Positions 27,801-37,702 are shown, counted from the first letter of the stretch. The stretch is 64,000 nucleotides of DNA from Sinorhizobium meliloti 4H41 (GCF_000375585.1 NZ_AQWP01000002.1:372001-436000); one strand, 5' to 3'. The notes: a model not told the origin generated them from the sequence alone. Translations and numbers: made by a program.

Positions 27801-28847
27801 ATGGCTAGTCACGCAATCGAGGTGAAGAACCTCTACAAGATTTTCGGCCCGCGCGGAGAGGATTACGTCAAACTCGTCGAGAACGGGATGGGTAAGGCCG
27901 AACTCAACGAAAAGCACGGCCACGTGCTCGGACTGCAGGACATCAACATTTCCATGCCGGGCGGCTGCATAACGGTCGTGATGGGGCTCTCGGGGTCCGG
28001 CAAATCGACGCTGATCCGGCACATCAACCGGCTGATCGATCCGACCTCGGGCGAAGTCCTCTACGACGGCGTCGACGTCTGCAAGATGAACGAGAACGAC
28101 CTTCGCGCATTCCGCCGCCACAAGACGGCGATGGTCTTCCAGAAGTTCGCACTGCTGCCGCATCGCACGGTTCTCGAAAACACCATCTACGGTCTTGAGA
28201 TACAGGGTGTCGATCGGCGCGAGAGCGAAAAGCGTGCGCTTGGCTGGATCGAGCGCGTCGGCCTTCAAGGCTTCGAGCAGCACTATCCGAACCAGCTTTC
28301 CGGCGGCATGCAGCAGCGCGTCGGCCTTGCCCGCGCGCTTACGAACGACGCCGACATCCTGCTGATGGACGAGGCCTATTCGGCACTCGATCCGCTGATA
28401 CGCGTCGACATGCAGTCGGTCCTGCTCGAACTGCAGAAGGAGTTGAAGAAGACGGTGGTCTTCATCACCCATGATCTCGACGAGGCCCTGAGGCTCGGCG
28501 ACAAGATCGCCATCCTGCGCGACGGCCGCGTCGTGCAGCAGGGAACCGGCCAGGAAATCGTGCTCTCGCCAGCCGACGACTACATCACGGCCTTTGTGAA
28601 GGAAGTGAACCGCGGGCGGGTGGTCAACGTGGAGACGATCATGCGGCCGCTCTCCGGAAACCCGGAAGGCCTGCCGCTCGCCGTAGGCACCGTGCTCGAA
28701 GCGGCTGCCCGCACCATGACCGGCGCGCAAATAAGCAACGCGCATGTCGTCGACGGCAACGGTCGCCCGATCGGTGCGATCGACCTGCAGATGATCATCT
28801 CCGCCATGGTGACGCCCGTGCAGCATACCGACCGGCAGGCGGCTTGA
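27801..28847 (+). CDS. Glycine betaine/proline-type ABC transporter ATPase (OpuAA/ProV type)
   Basis: 348 residues. The long N-terminal lead before Walker A (LSGSGKST), the EKHGHVLGLQDINIS insert, signature QLSGGMQQRVGLARAL and Walker B ILLMDEAYSALDPLIR are typical of ProV/OpuAA. The C-terminal part resembles a short CBS-like regulatory tail (about residues 280-340). ATG at 27801 has GAAAGG 6 bp upstream. It starts 229 bp after the binding-protein stop. The missing permease means it must pair with one encoded elsewhere, or be a remnant. Confidence 0.92.
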   Translation: MASHAIEVKNLYKIFGPRGEDYVKLVENGMGKAELNEKHGHVLGLQDINISMPGGCITVVMGLSGSGKSTLIRHINRLIDPTSGEVLYDGVDVCKMNENDLRAFRRHKTAMVFQKFALLPHRTVLENTIYGLEIQGVDRRESEKRALGWIERVGLQGFEQHYPNQLSGGMQQRVGLARALTNDADILLMDEAYSALDPLIRVDMQSVLLELQKELKKTVVFITHDLDEALRLGDKIAILRDGRVVQQGTGQEIVLSPADDYITAFVKEVNRGRVVNVETIMRPLSGNPEGLPLAVGTVLEAAARTMTGAQISNAHVVDGNGRPIGAIDLQMIISAMVTPVQHTDRQAA

Positions 28848-28852
28848 TGGCT

Positions 28853-28878
28853 TTGAGGGCGCCCATGGGCGCCCTCAA
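28853..28878. terminator. Perfect 26 bp palindrome between convergent genes
   Basis: Arms TTGAGGGCGCCCA and TGGGCGCCCTCAA abut with no spacer. It lies between the stops of the ATPase and the tautomerase genes, so it probably terminates both transcripts; there is no T-run on either side. Confidence 0.6.
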
Positions 28879-28888
28879 CAGCAGATAG

Positions 28889-29296
28889 TCAAGTGACCCC
28901 CAGCCTTCCGCTGATGTACCGGAACTCCTGCGTCTTGCCGCCATAGCCATAGGCTGCCGCCGGTACCTCATGCACGAGCACGTAGCTTTCGGGATGGACC
29001 ATCCCGAGAATATCCTCGAACGCCGCAAAGATCGCTTCGACATAGGCACCAAGTTCCTGCTTCGTATTGGTGCCGTCGACAACCTTGATGTCGAGCCAGA
29101 AACTGCTGGTCTGCTGCGATGCAAGCGACTTTCCGCCCGCGAACCAATGCCGCGGATCGACGTAGCTAACGACGACCGCCGTCACCGAGGGGTCCTTGCG
29201 AAGATGCGACTGCGTGAGGTCGCTCACCTTTGTTGCTATTTTCGCCGAAAGCTCCGGCTCCGGCTGTCCGGTAACGCTGATGTTGATGATGGGCAT
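28889..29296 (-). CDS. Tautomerase-superfamily protein
   Basis: 135 residues. Begins MPIINISVTGQPEPELSAKI, leaving an N-terminal Pro after Met removal, the catalytic base in the 4-oxalocrotonate tautomerase/MIF superfamily. At twice the 4-OT length it probably contains two beta-alpha-beta halves (second from about residue 65). ATG at 29296 is used in place of the GTG one codon earlier, since Pro must be residue 2; AAAGGAA is upstream. Divergent from the LysR gene, which probably regulates it. Confidence 0.8.
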   Translation of the reverse strand: MPIINISVTGQPEPELSAKIATKVSDLTQSHLRKDPSVTAVVVSYVDPRHWFAGGKSLASQQTSSFWLDIKVVDGTNTKQELGAYVEAIFAAFEDILGMVHPESYVLVHEVPAAAYGYGGKTQEFRYISGRLGVT

Positions 29297-29393
29297 CACA
29301 GTTCCTTTCTTCGAAACACCTCGTCAATTTGCCATCGTCGCCACATCAACAAAATCGAATTGTTTTGCAGATACACTTCTGTAAAATTGAAGT

Positions 29394-30242
29394 ATGAATC
29401 CGATCGATCCCGAGCTGCTGCGCACTTTTCTCGCCTTCGCCGAGGGCGGTTCGCTTGCAAGAGCGGCAACCGCCGTCAACCGTTCGCCCTCCGCCGTGAC
29501 GGCGCAAATGCAGCGGCTGGAAGCGCTGGTCGGCGAGCGCCTTCTTGCGCCCGCCGGACGCGGACGCGTGCTCACGCCCGTGGGAGAGGAGCTCGCCGCC
29601 CATGCCCGGCGTATTTTGGATGCGCATCGCGACGCCTGGCTCAGCCTGAGGGGCGCGCGCGCCGACGGACGGATCTCCCTCGGCAGCACTCAGGACTTTG
29701 CCGATACGATGCTGCCCGGACTGCTGCGCCGCTTCGCGCGTTCCCATCCACGCATTCGCCTGGATTTGAGGATCGGGCGGTCGAAAGAATTGACGGCCGC
29801 CTTCGATCAGAACCAGATCGACATTTTGCTGGCCATGCGACAGGCGGCTGCAGATGACGAATTGCTCGTGCTGCGCGAACAGATGCTTTGGCTCTGCTCC
29901 GACAGGGGCTTGGCAGCGGAAGAAGAGGAACTGCCCCTCGCCGTACTCGACCCACCTTGCGGCTTCCGCGCCGCCGCCATATCGGCCCTCGAGAGAACCG
30001 GCCGCCGCTTTCGGATCGCGGCAACGAGCCCCAGCCTGTCGGGCCTGCGCGCCGCCGTTTTGAGCGGCATCGCCGTTACGACCCGGACGGAAAGATTCCT
30101 CGGCACCGGCATCGAGCGCGCTCCTGTCCATCTCGGCTTGCCATCCCTGCCCCCGGCCGAATTCAGCCTGCGTCTGCACGCCCGGGCAGAGAAGCCCGCA
30201 ACCGATCTGGCTGCGCTGCTTGCGAACGAATTGCCGCGTTGA
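29394..30242 (+). CDS. LysR-family transcriptional regulator
   Basis: 282 residues. N-terminal winged HTH (LLRTFLAFAEGGSLARAATAVNRSPSAVTAQMQRLEALVGERLL) and a C-terminal effector domain starting near RISLGSTQDFADTMLPGLLRRF. The intergenic space to the divergent tautomerase gene (97 bp) is the likely operator. Effector unknown. The betaine-homocysteine methyltransferase-like gene follows 75 bp downstream on the same strand. Confidence 0.92.
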   Translation: MNPIDPELLRTFLAFAEGGSLARAATAVNRSPSAVTAQMQRLEALVGERLLAPAGRGRVLTPVGEELAAHARRILDAHRDAWLSLRGARADGRISLGSTQDFADTMLPGLLRRFARSHPRIRLDLRIGRSKELTAAFDQNQIDILLAMRQAAADDELLVLREQMLWLCSDRGLAAEEEELPLAVLDPPCGFRAAAISALERTGRRFRIAATSPSLSGLRAAVLSGIAVTTRTERFLGTGIERAPVHLGLPSLPPAEFSLRLHARAEKPATDLAALLANELPR

Positions 30243-30317
30243 TCGGCGCAATTCTGTTGCCAACACATAAAGATATCTTTATATCTTATTGCAGTTCCAT
30301 TCAGCCGGGAAAATCCG

Positions 30318-31331
30318 ATGTCCGTTGCAGCCCATGCTCTTTCCGATCTCCTCGCCCAGAAGGGCGTTCTGCTTGCCGATGGCGCCACAGGCACGTCGCT
30401 CTTCGCCATGGGGCTCGAAGCGGGCGAAGCACCGGAGATGTGGAACGAGACGAAACCGGACAACGTCACCAAGCTGCATCAGGACTTCGTGGATGCCGGC
30501 GCCGACATCATTCTCACCAATTCCTTTGGCGGCACACGCCACCGACTGAAGCTTCATCAGGCCGAAGACCGGGTCCACCAGCTCAACAAGCGGGCCGCAG
30601 AAATCGCGCGCGCCGTCGCCGACCAGGCGCCGCGAAAGGTCATCACGGCCGGATCCGTAGGCCCAACGGGCGAGCTGCTGATACCGCTCGGCACCCTCTC
30701 CTATGAAGACGCGGTCGCGGCCTTTGTCGAACAGATCGAGGGCCTGAAAGCCGGCGGCGCGGAGGTCGCCTGGATCGAGACCATGTCCTCTCCGGACGAA
30801 ATTCGTGCGGCCGCCGAAGCCGCGGCGAAGGTCGGCCTTCCCTATGTCTACACCGGTTCCTTCGACACCGCCGGCAAGACGATGATGGGCCTGCACCCGA
30901 AAGACATTCACGGCGTCGCCGCCGATATCGGCGACGGTCCGGTTGCCGTCGGCGCGAATTGCGGCGTCGGGGCGTCCGACATTCTTTCCTCGCTGCTCGA
31001 TATGACGGCTGCCAGCCCGGAGGCGACAATCGTCGTCAAGGGCAATTGCGGCATTCCCGAATTCCGCGGCTCGGAGATCCACTATTCCGGCACTCCGCCG
31101 CTGATGGCCGAATATGCCCGGTTGGCCGTCGACGCCGGCGCCAGGATCATCGGCGGCTGTTGCGGCACCTCCTGCAACCATCTGGCCGCGATGCGGCTCG
31201 CGATCGACAATCACACCAGGGGTGAACGCCCCACGCTCGATACGATCGTCGAGAAAATCGGTCCGTTGCGGAACAAATCGGCAAATGAAGGTCCCGCCGC
31301 CCCGGCCCGAGAGCGCCGTCGGCGCGCCTAA
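30318..31331 (+). CDS. bmt: Betaine-homocysteine methyltransferase-like S-methyltransferase
   Basis: 337 residues, homocysteine S-methyltransferase (pfam02574) fold. DGATGTSLFAMGL near the N-terminus, GSVGPTGEL, and the three Zn-binding cysteines Cys215 (VGANCGVG) and Cys281/Cys282 (IIGGCCGTSC) are all present. Transfers a methyl group from betaine or another donor to homocysteine, forming methionine. Rhizobia have a characterised Bmt in betaine catabolism, and the nearby betaine-type transporter and MttB cluster fit; an S-methylmethionine or other donor cannot be excluded. The C-terminus ends in a run of arginines (PARERRRRA). Confidence 0.88.
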   Translation: MSVAAHALSDLLAQKGVLLADGATGTSLFAMGLEAGEAPEMWNETKPDNVTKLHQDFVDAGADIILTNSFGGTRHRLKLHQAEDRVHQLNKRAAEIARAVADQAPRKVITAGSVGPTGELLIPLGTLSYEDAVAAFVEQIEGLKAGGAEVAWIETMSSPDEIRAAAEAAAKVGLPYVYTGSFDTAGKTMMGLHPKDIHGVAADIGDGPVAVGANCGVGASDILSSLLDMTAASPEATIVVKGNCGIPEFRGSEIHYSGTPPLMAEYARLAVDAGARIIGGCCGTSCNHLAAMRLAIDNHTRGERPTLDTIVEKIGPLRNKSANEGPAAPARERRRRA

Positions 31332-31342
31332 GGTCATGCCGG

Positions 31343-31366
31343 AGCTCCGGCGGCAAAGCCGGAGCT
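31343..31366. terminator. Hairpin between convergent genes
   Basis: AGCTCCGGC (31343-31351) and GCCGGAGCT (31358-31366) form a 9 bp stem around a 6 nt loop, placed between the stops of bmt and the aminotransferase. No T-run, so termination is inferred from position. Confidence 0.5.
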
Positions 31367-31383
31367 ACGGTCCCCACCGCCGA

Positions 31384-32526
31384 TCACCTCACGCGCGCCC
31401 GCAGCAGGTGATGGCGCCAGGCTTCGAGCCCCTCTTCGATGTTCCTGCGGCCGAATCCGACGCGGAAGCGATCCTGCGGGACCGGCAGTAGATCGGAGAC
31501 GAAAAGGCTCGACGGAAGCAACAGCACGCCTGATTCCTCGACAAGCCGCCGGCAATGTTCCTCCACGCCGTCTGCCCCGCGATAGCGGGCGAAGCCGACG
31601 CAGCCGCCATCCGGCGCCTGCCACTCGTAGAGATCTGCGAACTCGGCGAAGAAGGCTCCGAGTTTCTCGAGATTTCGCGTGCAGAGCGCGCGATTGCGTT
31701 CAAGTATCCGATGGCGCGATTTGAGCGCGATTGTCGCCAGTACCTCCGATGGCCGGGAGTTGCAGATGGAGAGGTAGTGCTTCATGCCTTCCATGCGCTG
31801 GAGAAGCGCGCGATCGCGGCAGGCGATCCAGCCGATCCGAACACCTGGAAGGCCATAGGCCTTGGACATGACGTTGAGCGAGATACCGCGATCGAAGAGT
31901 TCGGCCGCCTGCGGCAGGCGCTTCTCCTCATCGCGCTCCAGTCCTCGATAGACCTCATCGCTGAAAAGATGAATGCCGCGCTCGGCGCAGAGCGCCGCGA
32001 GCGCGCGAAAGATCGACGGCTCGGCGACAGCACCCGTCGGGTTATTGGGGAAATTGACCGCGATCAGCTTCGTGTTCGGCTGCAGCGCCGCCCGGACATC
32101 GGCGATATCGATCTGCCACTTGTTCTCGGGAGGGAGTGCAACGCCGCTCACCGACGCGGCGAGCGTGACCGGAAGCGTTTCCATCGACTGGTAATTGGGC
32201 ACGGTGACGATGGCATGGTCCTCGGGACCGAGCGCAGCCAGCATGGCACAGTAGAGCCCTTCCTCGGCACCGGCGAAGCAGAGGATATCTTCCGGCTCAA
32301 GCCCCTCATAGGTCGCGGCGATCGCCTTGCGGAGCGCCGGAGCGCCATGGGTCTCGGTATAGCCGAGCGTCAGCCGCTCCCACGCGTCGCGATCGGCGTC
32401 GTCGGCGCAGGAAAGCAACTCCGCCATCGACATGGTTTCGCTGTCGCTCGCGGTCATGTGGTGGCGCGCCGTGAACTCCCAGCGCGAGAAATGCGTCTCG
32501 AGGCGAAAGGCCGGCAAAGTCGTCAT
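31384..32526 (-). CDS. PLP-dependent class I/II aminotransferase
   Basis: 380 residues, fold type I. NFPNNPTG (about 158-165), SDEVYRGLE and the Schiff-base Lys222 in NVMSKAYGLPGVRIGW are intact, as is the C-terminal RFRVGFGR for carboxylate binding. Substrate unknown; similar enzymes act on amino acids or catalyse beta-elimination. It lies 27 bp downstream of a YheO/DauR-like regulator, so the two are probably one unit, suggesting inducible amino acid catabolism. Confidence 0.88.
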   Translation of the reverse strand: MTTLPAFRLETHFSRWEFTARHHMTASDSETMSMAELLSCADDADRDAWERLTLGYTETHGAPALRKAIAATYEGLEPEDILCFAGAEEGLYCAMLAALGPEDHAIVTVPNYQSMETLPVTLAASVSGVALPPENKWQIDIADVRAALQPNTKLIAVNFPNNPTGAVAEPSIFRALAALCAERGIHLFSDEVYRGLERDEEKRLPQAAELFDRGISLNVMSKAYGLPGVRIGWIACRDRALLQRMEGMKHYLSICNSRPSEVLATIALKSRHRILERNRALCTRNLEKLGAFFAEFADLYEWQAPDGGCVGFARYRGADGVEEHCRRLVEESGVLLLPSSLFVSDLLPVPQDRFRVGFGRRNIEEGLEAWRHHLLRARVR

Positions 32527-32553
32527 GGTCGTTCTTTCCTTTGAACGCGAGAT

Positions 32554-33189
32554 TCAGGCGGCGCCTTCGCGCGCGGCCGAAAGGTAGTTGTAGATGGATG
32601 CGCGCGAGGTGCCGATCAGGCTCGCCAGATGGTCGACCGCATTGCGGGTCTTGAAGAGCCCCTGCTCTTCGAGTGCCGCAACCAGTGCCACGCGATCCGG
32701 GCGCTTCAAGGCGGAAAGCGCAAGGCCTCTCACCTTTAGCCAAGCGTGCAGCGCTGCATTGATCTCCTCGCGCCAATCGCGCGAAAACAATGCCGGCGGC
32801 CGTGGTTCCGGCGTGCCGGCAAAGGCCGCGAGCAGCCTCACGGCGTCGTCGATTCGTGAGACATCGAGATTGATGCAGAGCAGCCCGACGGCATGTCCCT
32901 CATTGTTGCGAAGCACCGCCGAGACCGATTTCAGCCGCCGTCCGTCCGCGCCCGTCTTCTCATAAGGGCCGAGCACGCAGGCGCCCTCAGCCATGCCGTC
33001 GAGGCCATCCTCGATGAGGGAGTCGGTCGCCGCGGTGCGACCGGAAAAGGCGTTCCAGAGAGCCGCAATCTTGCCGGTGGACAGATCGTGCAGAACGACC
33101 TCCGCATGCGGGTAAAGCAACGCGCTTATCGCCGCGGCCGAGGGCGCGTGCACAGCAAGACAGGTGGGAATGCCCGGTTCTATATTCAT
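32554..33189 (-). CDS. YheO/DauR-like PAS-HTH transcriptional regulator
   Basis: 211 residues. N-terminal PAS-like YheO domain (HAEVVLHDLSTGKIAALWNAFSGR... GPYEKTGADGRRLKSVSAVLRN) and a C-terminal HTH (EEQGLFKTRNAVDHLASLIGTSRASIYNYLSA). The only characterised relative I know, DauR, represses D-arginine catabolism genes. Here it probably controls the downstream aminotransferase. Confidence 0.85.
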   Translation of the reverse strand: MNIEPGIPTCLAVHAPSAAAISALLYPHAEVVLHDLSTGKIAALWNAFSGRTAATDSLIEDGLDGMAEGACVLGPYEKTGADGRRLKSVSAVLRNNEGHAVGLLCINLDVSRIDDAVRLLAAFAGTPEPRPPALFSRDWREEINAALHAWLKVRGLALSALKRPDRVALVAALEEQGLFKTRNAVDHLASLIGTSRASIYNYLSAAREGAA

Positions 33190-33267
33190 GCGTGCATCTG
33201 AAACGATTTATACGTTTTGTCAAGATTGTACTTTTTATTCATAATCGCGGATCGACGGATCGAGAAG

Positions 33268-34020
33268 TCAGCGCGGAAACGCCGCGACGACAGCGATGAT
33301 GGGGCCGAGCGGAAACAGCCGGTCGTGCCGATTGATCTCCGGCGCATAAAGGCTCGAGATCGTTCCGTCGAGAAAGAGCGCATTGGGGCAATCGAGCGCG
33401 TCGCGAAACAAGGTCGCGAAATCGTGAAAGCGCACCGGCCGTTTCGACACGGCGAAGACCACCTTCCCGCTGTTCGTCACCCCGACGCCATTGCGGGTCT
33501 TGAGGCTGTCACTATCCGGCAGGAAACGGGGATGCAGCGCACCATTGATGACGAGCATCGGACCGGATTGCGTCGCGAAACGCGGCTCGATGCCGGCAAG
33601 GCGATAGGCTTCCGCCGCCATGACCCCGGCCATGCCATCGCCGACATAAAAGACGCCGTTCGGCAGCATGTGAAAGTTGCCTCAACCCGGATTTCTATTG
33701 AGCGGCGCCAGCTCCGCACCCTCCTCCACATGCAGCCCGACCGGAGCGAGGTCCTCGTGGTACATGCCGCCGTTCATCGCGAAGACGAGATACTGTTCGC
33801 GACGACGAAGTTCGAGCGACAGCGCCCTGAAAGACCTGAACGGCATGCCCGTCTGATCCTTGTTGTAGAGCCTTATGTCGCTCGTCGACGGGTCGAAGCT
33901 GCAGGCGAGGTAGGTTTCGCCGAGATGGAGAACATCGCGACAGGCACCGAATGCGGGTGCAGCGAGACCGGCGCATAGAAGGGCGGCGCCGGCGATGAAG
34001 GCTCTTGTAAACAGCGGCAT
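33268..34020 (-). pseudogene. DUF2233 (phosphodiester glycosidase-like) gene with an in-frame TGA
   Basis: One reading frame gives a 250-codon DUF2233 protein with signal peptide (MPLFTRAFIAGAALLCAGLAAPAFG) interrupted once. After ...APLNRNPG comes TGA (33684-33682), then the frame continues GNFHMLPNGVFYVGDGMAG to a normal stop. NGGMYHEDL and FLDGTISSLYAPE are family motifs on either side. The two parts are in the same frame with no indel, so a single base change explains it. Either a nonsense pseudogene, a sequencing error, or stop readthrough; the flanking codons look normal. Confidence 0.75.
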
Positions 34021-34093
34021 CGAACAGACCCGGAGGGAATCATACGACGTAGCATCGCATGGATTGCAGCGGATTTATGCGGGCGCGCGCTGA

Positions 34094-34798
34094 TTAAAGC
34101 TCGATCGCCGCCATATGGAAACGCAATTGCCCCGCCGGATAGCGATAGTCGCACCCCACCGGGCAGGCATCGCGGGACAGACAGCCGTGAGCAAGGCAGC
34201 CGGTCACCCCTTCTCCGGTTCTCAGATGCGCGCGACAGCGCCCCATATCGAACGTAGCGCCTGCCAAGGCGTCCGCCGGGCAGCCAGAAAGGCAGGGCCG
34301 TCCAATACAGCGTTCGCAGGGGTGGCCACCCGCCGGCTCGCCCGTCACCGGCATGGCTCGATCGAAGCCCAGCGCGCCGCGATAGCCGTGCCATAGGCCG
34401 TAGCGCGGATGAATGAGGATGCCGAGCGGCGACGGCTTCAGCCCCTCGGCACGCATTGCCCATTGCTGGAAGGGCTGCCAAGGGGGATCGGATGGAAAAT
34501 ACGCCGAGGCGCCTGCTGCCGCAGCCGCCGGGCGGATGACCTGCTTCGACCACTTGTCGAGCGGCTCCGCACCGCCGCCGTCCGGTTCGCCTTCGCGCCA
34601 CCGGCTGAAGGACTCCCAGACCGAGCCGCCGACATTGCCGATCAGCACGACGCTCGCCGCGGACTTGCCTCCTTCGAGCGTCGGCGCCCCCTCGCCCGGT
34701 GCGAAGTTCACGGTTCCGCGCAAAAAAAGACCGTGCGGCGCAAGCGCCGCACGGATGGTTTCAAGCACATCGCTTTCCGATGCGTAAGGAGCCGTCAT
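34094..34798 (-). CDS. Cys-rich ferredoxin-like protein beside mttB (QueG/4Fe-4S-like)
   Basis: 234 residues, cytoplasmic. The C-terminal third carries CERCIGRPCLSGCP (Cys161, 164, 169, 173), close to a 4Fe-4S motif, and five further Cys (188, 201, 206, 212, 216). The N-terminal part (VLIGNVGGSVWESF...PFQQWAMRAEGL) recalls the corrinoid-binding fold shared by epoxyqueuosine reductase QueG and CblC-type proteins, but I cannot confirm this by eye. It lies 107 bp after mttB on the same strand. A role in reducing or processing corrinoid for the methyltransferase system is an inference from position. Confidence 0.7.
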   Translation of the reverse strand: MTAPYASESDVLETIRAALAPHGLFLRGTVNFAPGEGAPTLEGGKSAASVVLIGNVGGSVWESFSRWREGEPDGGGAEPLDKWSKQVIRPAAAAAGASAYFPSDPPWQPFQQWAMRAEGLKPSPLGILIHPRYGLWHGYRGALGFDRAMPVTGEPAGGHPCERCIGRPCLSGCPADALAGATFDMGRCRAHLRTGEGVTGCLAHGCLSRDACPVGCDYRYPAGQLRFHMAAIEL

Positions 34799-34905
34799 TT
34801 CGGTTTCGGCCCTTGAGTTTCGTAATGCGGGCGCCAGACCTCTTTCTGTATCATATCGGCCACCTGCGCCGCGCCGCCTTGCTCCCTGGCTCGCTCGGGA
34901 GCCTT

Positions 34906-36480
34906 TCAGGTGAAGGCGTCGGGCATCGAGTCCTTCCGCTTGGCGATGAATTCCTTCAGCGCCTCGTCGATTGCCGGGTCGAGATAGGGCGCCTCATAGT
35001 TTTCGAGCCACGAGCGGGCGAGCGCGTTGGCGCGCTGTTCGATCCGCTTCTCGCCCTCGATCTCCCACTGCTCGAAGGAGTTGTTATCGGCGAGCGGCGA
35101 GCGATAGAAGGCGCTCTGGAAGTTCGCCTGCGTATGTGCACAGCCGAGATAGTGGCTGCCGGGGCCGACTTCGCGGATGGCGTCGAGCGCCTGCGCGTCT
35201 TCGGAAAGGTCCACGCCCTCGGCCATCTTCTGCATCATGCCGAGCTGATCCTGGTCGATCATGAACTTCTCGTAGGACGAGACGAGACCGCCCTCGAGCC
35301 AGCCGGCTGCATGCAGCACGAAGTTGGTGCCGGCAAGCAGCGTCATGTTCAGCGTATTTGCCGATTCATGTGCGGCCTGCGCATCCGGAACCTTCGAGCC
35401 GCAGAGCGAACCGCCGGTACGGAACGGCAGGCCGAGGCGGCGAGCCAGCTGAGCAGCGCCGTAGGAGACGAGCGACGGCTCCGGCGTGCCGAAGGTCGGC
35501 GCGCCCGACTGCATCGAAATCGATGCGGCGAAGGTGCCGAACAGCACCGGTGCGCCCTTGCGGATGAGCTGGGTGAAGGCCGCACCTGCGAGCACTTCGG
35601 CGAGGATCTGCGTCAGTGTGCCGGCGACCGTGACCGGGCTCATCGCGCCCGACAGGATGAAGGGCGAAACGACGCAAGCCTGGTTATGGCGGGCATAGAC
35701 CTTCGCGGCACCGAGCATCGTCTCGTCGAAGACCATCGGCGAGTTCGCGTTGATGAGGTTCAACGTCACCGCATTGTTCTCGACGAAATCGTCGCCGAAA
35801 AGGATCTTCGCCATTGCGACCGTGTCTTCGGCGCGCTCGGGCGCGGTGACCGATCCCATGAAGGGTTTGTCGGAATAGCGGATATGGCTATAGACCATAT
35901 CGAGGTGGCGCTTGTTCACGGCGATATCGACCGGTTCGCATACCGTGCCGCCCGAAGAGTGCATCGACGGCGCCATATAGGCGAGCTTCACGAAGTTGCG
36001 GAAATCCTCGATCGTCGCATAGCGGCGGTTGCCGTCGAGATCGCGCACGAAGGGCGGGCCGTAAACCGGCGCGAAGACGGTCGCCTTGCCGCCGATCTGA
36101 GCGCTGCGCTCCGGGTTGCGCGCGTGCCAGGTAAAATCCTTCGGCGCCGTCTTCAAGAGCTCGCGGCAAAGTCCCTTGGGGAAATGCACGCGTTGACCGC
36201 GCACGTCGGCACCAGCGGCCTTCCACAGATCGAGCGCTTCGGCATCGTCGCGAAACTCGATGCCGATCTCTTCGAGAACGACCTCGGCGTTGCGTTCGAT
36301 GAGCTGCAGCCCTTCCTCGTCAAGAACTTCGTATTCGCGAATCCTGCGCTGGATATAGGGCAGAGACGGTCCCGGGCCACCGCCGGTGCGGGAAGCGCGA
36401 CGCGCTGCCGCTCCCCGCCCCTCGCCACGCGCGCGGCGTCCGCCGCCTTCGGCCGCACCTTGTTCTGTAACGTCGCTCAT
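34906..36480 (-). CDS. MttB-family (non-pyrrolysine) methyltransferase
   Basis: 524 residues of the trimethylamine methyltransferase superfamily (COG5598). Family blocks include GKATVFAPVYGPPFVRDLDGNRRYATIEDFRN, SGGTVCEPVDIA, ENNAVTLNLINANSPMVFDETML, SPFILSGAMSPVTVAGTLTQ and GTPEPSLVSYGAAQLARRL. No internal TAG codon, so it belongs to the non-Pyl branch, whose characterised members demethylate glycine betaine, proline betaine or carnitine onto a corrinoid protein. Residues 10-40 form a Gly/Arg-rich low-complexity tail. It is divergent from the corrinoid protein gene across 509 bp. Substrate not deducible; betaine-like is favoured by context. Confidence 0.93.
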   Translation of the reverse strand: MSDVTEQGAAEGGGRRARGEGRGAAARRASRTGGGPGPSLPYIQRRIREYEVLDEEGLQLIERNAEVVLEEIGIEFRDDAEALDLWKAAGADVRGQRVHFPKGLCRELLKTAPKDFTWHARNPERSAQIGGKATVFAPVYGPPFVRDLDGNRRYATIEDFRNFVKLAYMAPSMHSSGGTVCEPVDIAVNKRHLDMVYSHIRYSDKPFMGSVTAPERAEDTVAMAKILFGDDFVENNAVTLNLINANSPMVFDETMLGAAKVYARHNQACVVSPFILSGAMSPVTVAGTLTQILAEVLAGAAFTQLIRKGAPVLFGTFAASISMQSGAPTFGTPEPSLVSYGAAQLARRLGLPFRTGGSLCGSKVPDAQAAHESANTLNMTLLAGTNFVLHAAGWLEGGLVSSYEKFMIDQDQLGMMQKMAEGVDLSEDAQALDAIREVGPGSHYLGCAHTQANFQSAFYRSPLADNNSFEQWEIEGEKRIEQRANALARSWLENYEAPYLDPAIDEALKEFIAKRKDSMPDAFT

Positions 36481-36989
36481 TCGCTCATTCCTCTTCCCGC
36501 GGTGCCCCGCGCATCATACGCGATGAACGCCGCAACACTTTGATGGGTGGGTGCATACCCCTTTCGCGAGGCTGATCCAGCGGCGGGCATATGCATCCGG
36601 TAGTCGATTTGACCTAATGCTACCAAGGCGCCGGACCGGTACGGGTCTTAATGCGCCAACGGCTGGCGCATCTTAGACACTCGGTCTGCGGTCGCTGCCA
36701 TTGCAGTCGTCTTTCGGCTGCTTCAGATCGGCACCGCGCAAGCGCCACTCTAACGCCTTGAAGTGCTGTATAATTTTGCAGGCGGCAGATTCCGAACCGC
36801 GGAATAATGCCGCCGCCGTCGCGTGGGAGCATTTACGCCGGGCGCCGTCGTTTTTCATCACATGCGACGTCGCTTTCAACAAGAGATTTTTAGGTATAGC
36901 CCGCTAAGGATTGGGCGACGCGTCCGGATTGCGCCCTCTCTCGTGCCACCCGTGCGAAATGACTGTGCCAGGAACCGAGGAACCCAACT
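36481..36989. promoter_or_regulatory. Divergent control region between mttB and the corrinoid protein gene
   Basis: 509 bp without a convincing gene. A perfect plus-strand TATAAT lies at 36769-36774, but with no good -35 at standard spacing. The length suggests room for a long leader or regulator sites for both transcripts. No B12 box was seen. Confidence 0.5.
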
Positions 36990-37688
<699 letters not shown>

Positions 37689-37702
37689 GACGATCCGAAA
37701 TG

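Noticed and set aside
34906-36480. Pyrrolysine-type MttB
   Set aside because: No internal TAG is present in the 524-codon frame, so it is a non-Pyl family member.
36700-36907. Small plus-strand frame near 36701-36907
   Set aside because: Composition is not coding-like and no ribosome site precedes it; the region better fits a control region.
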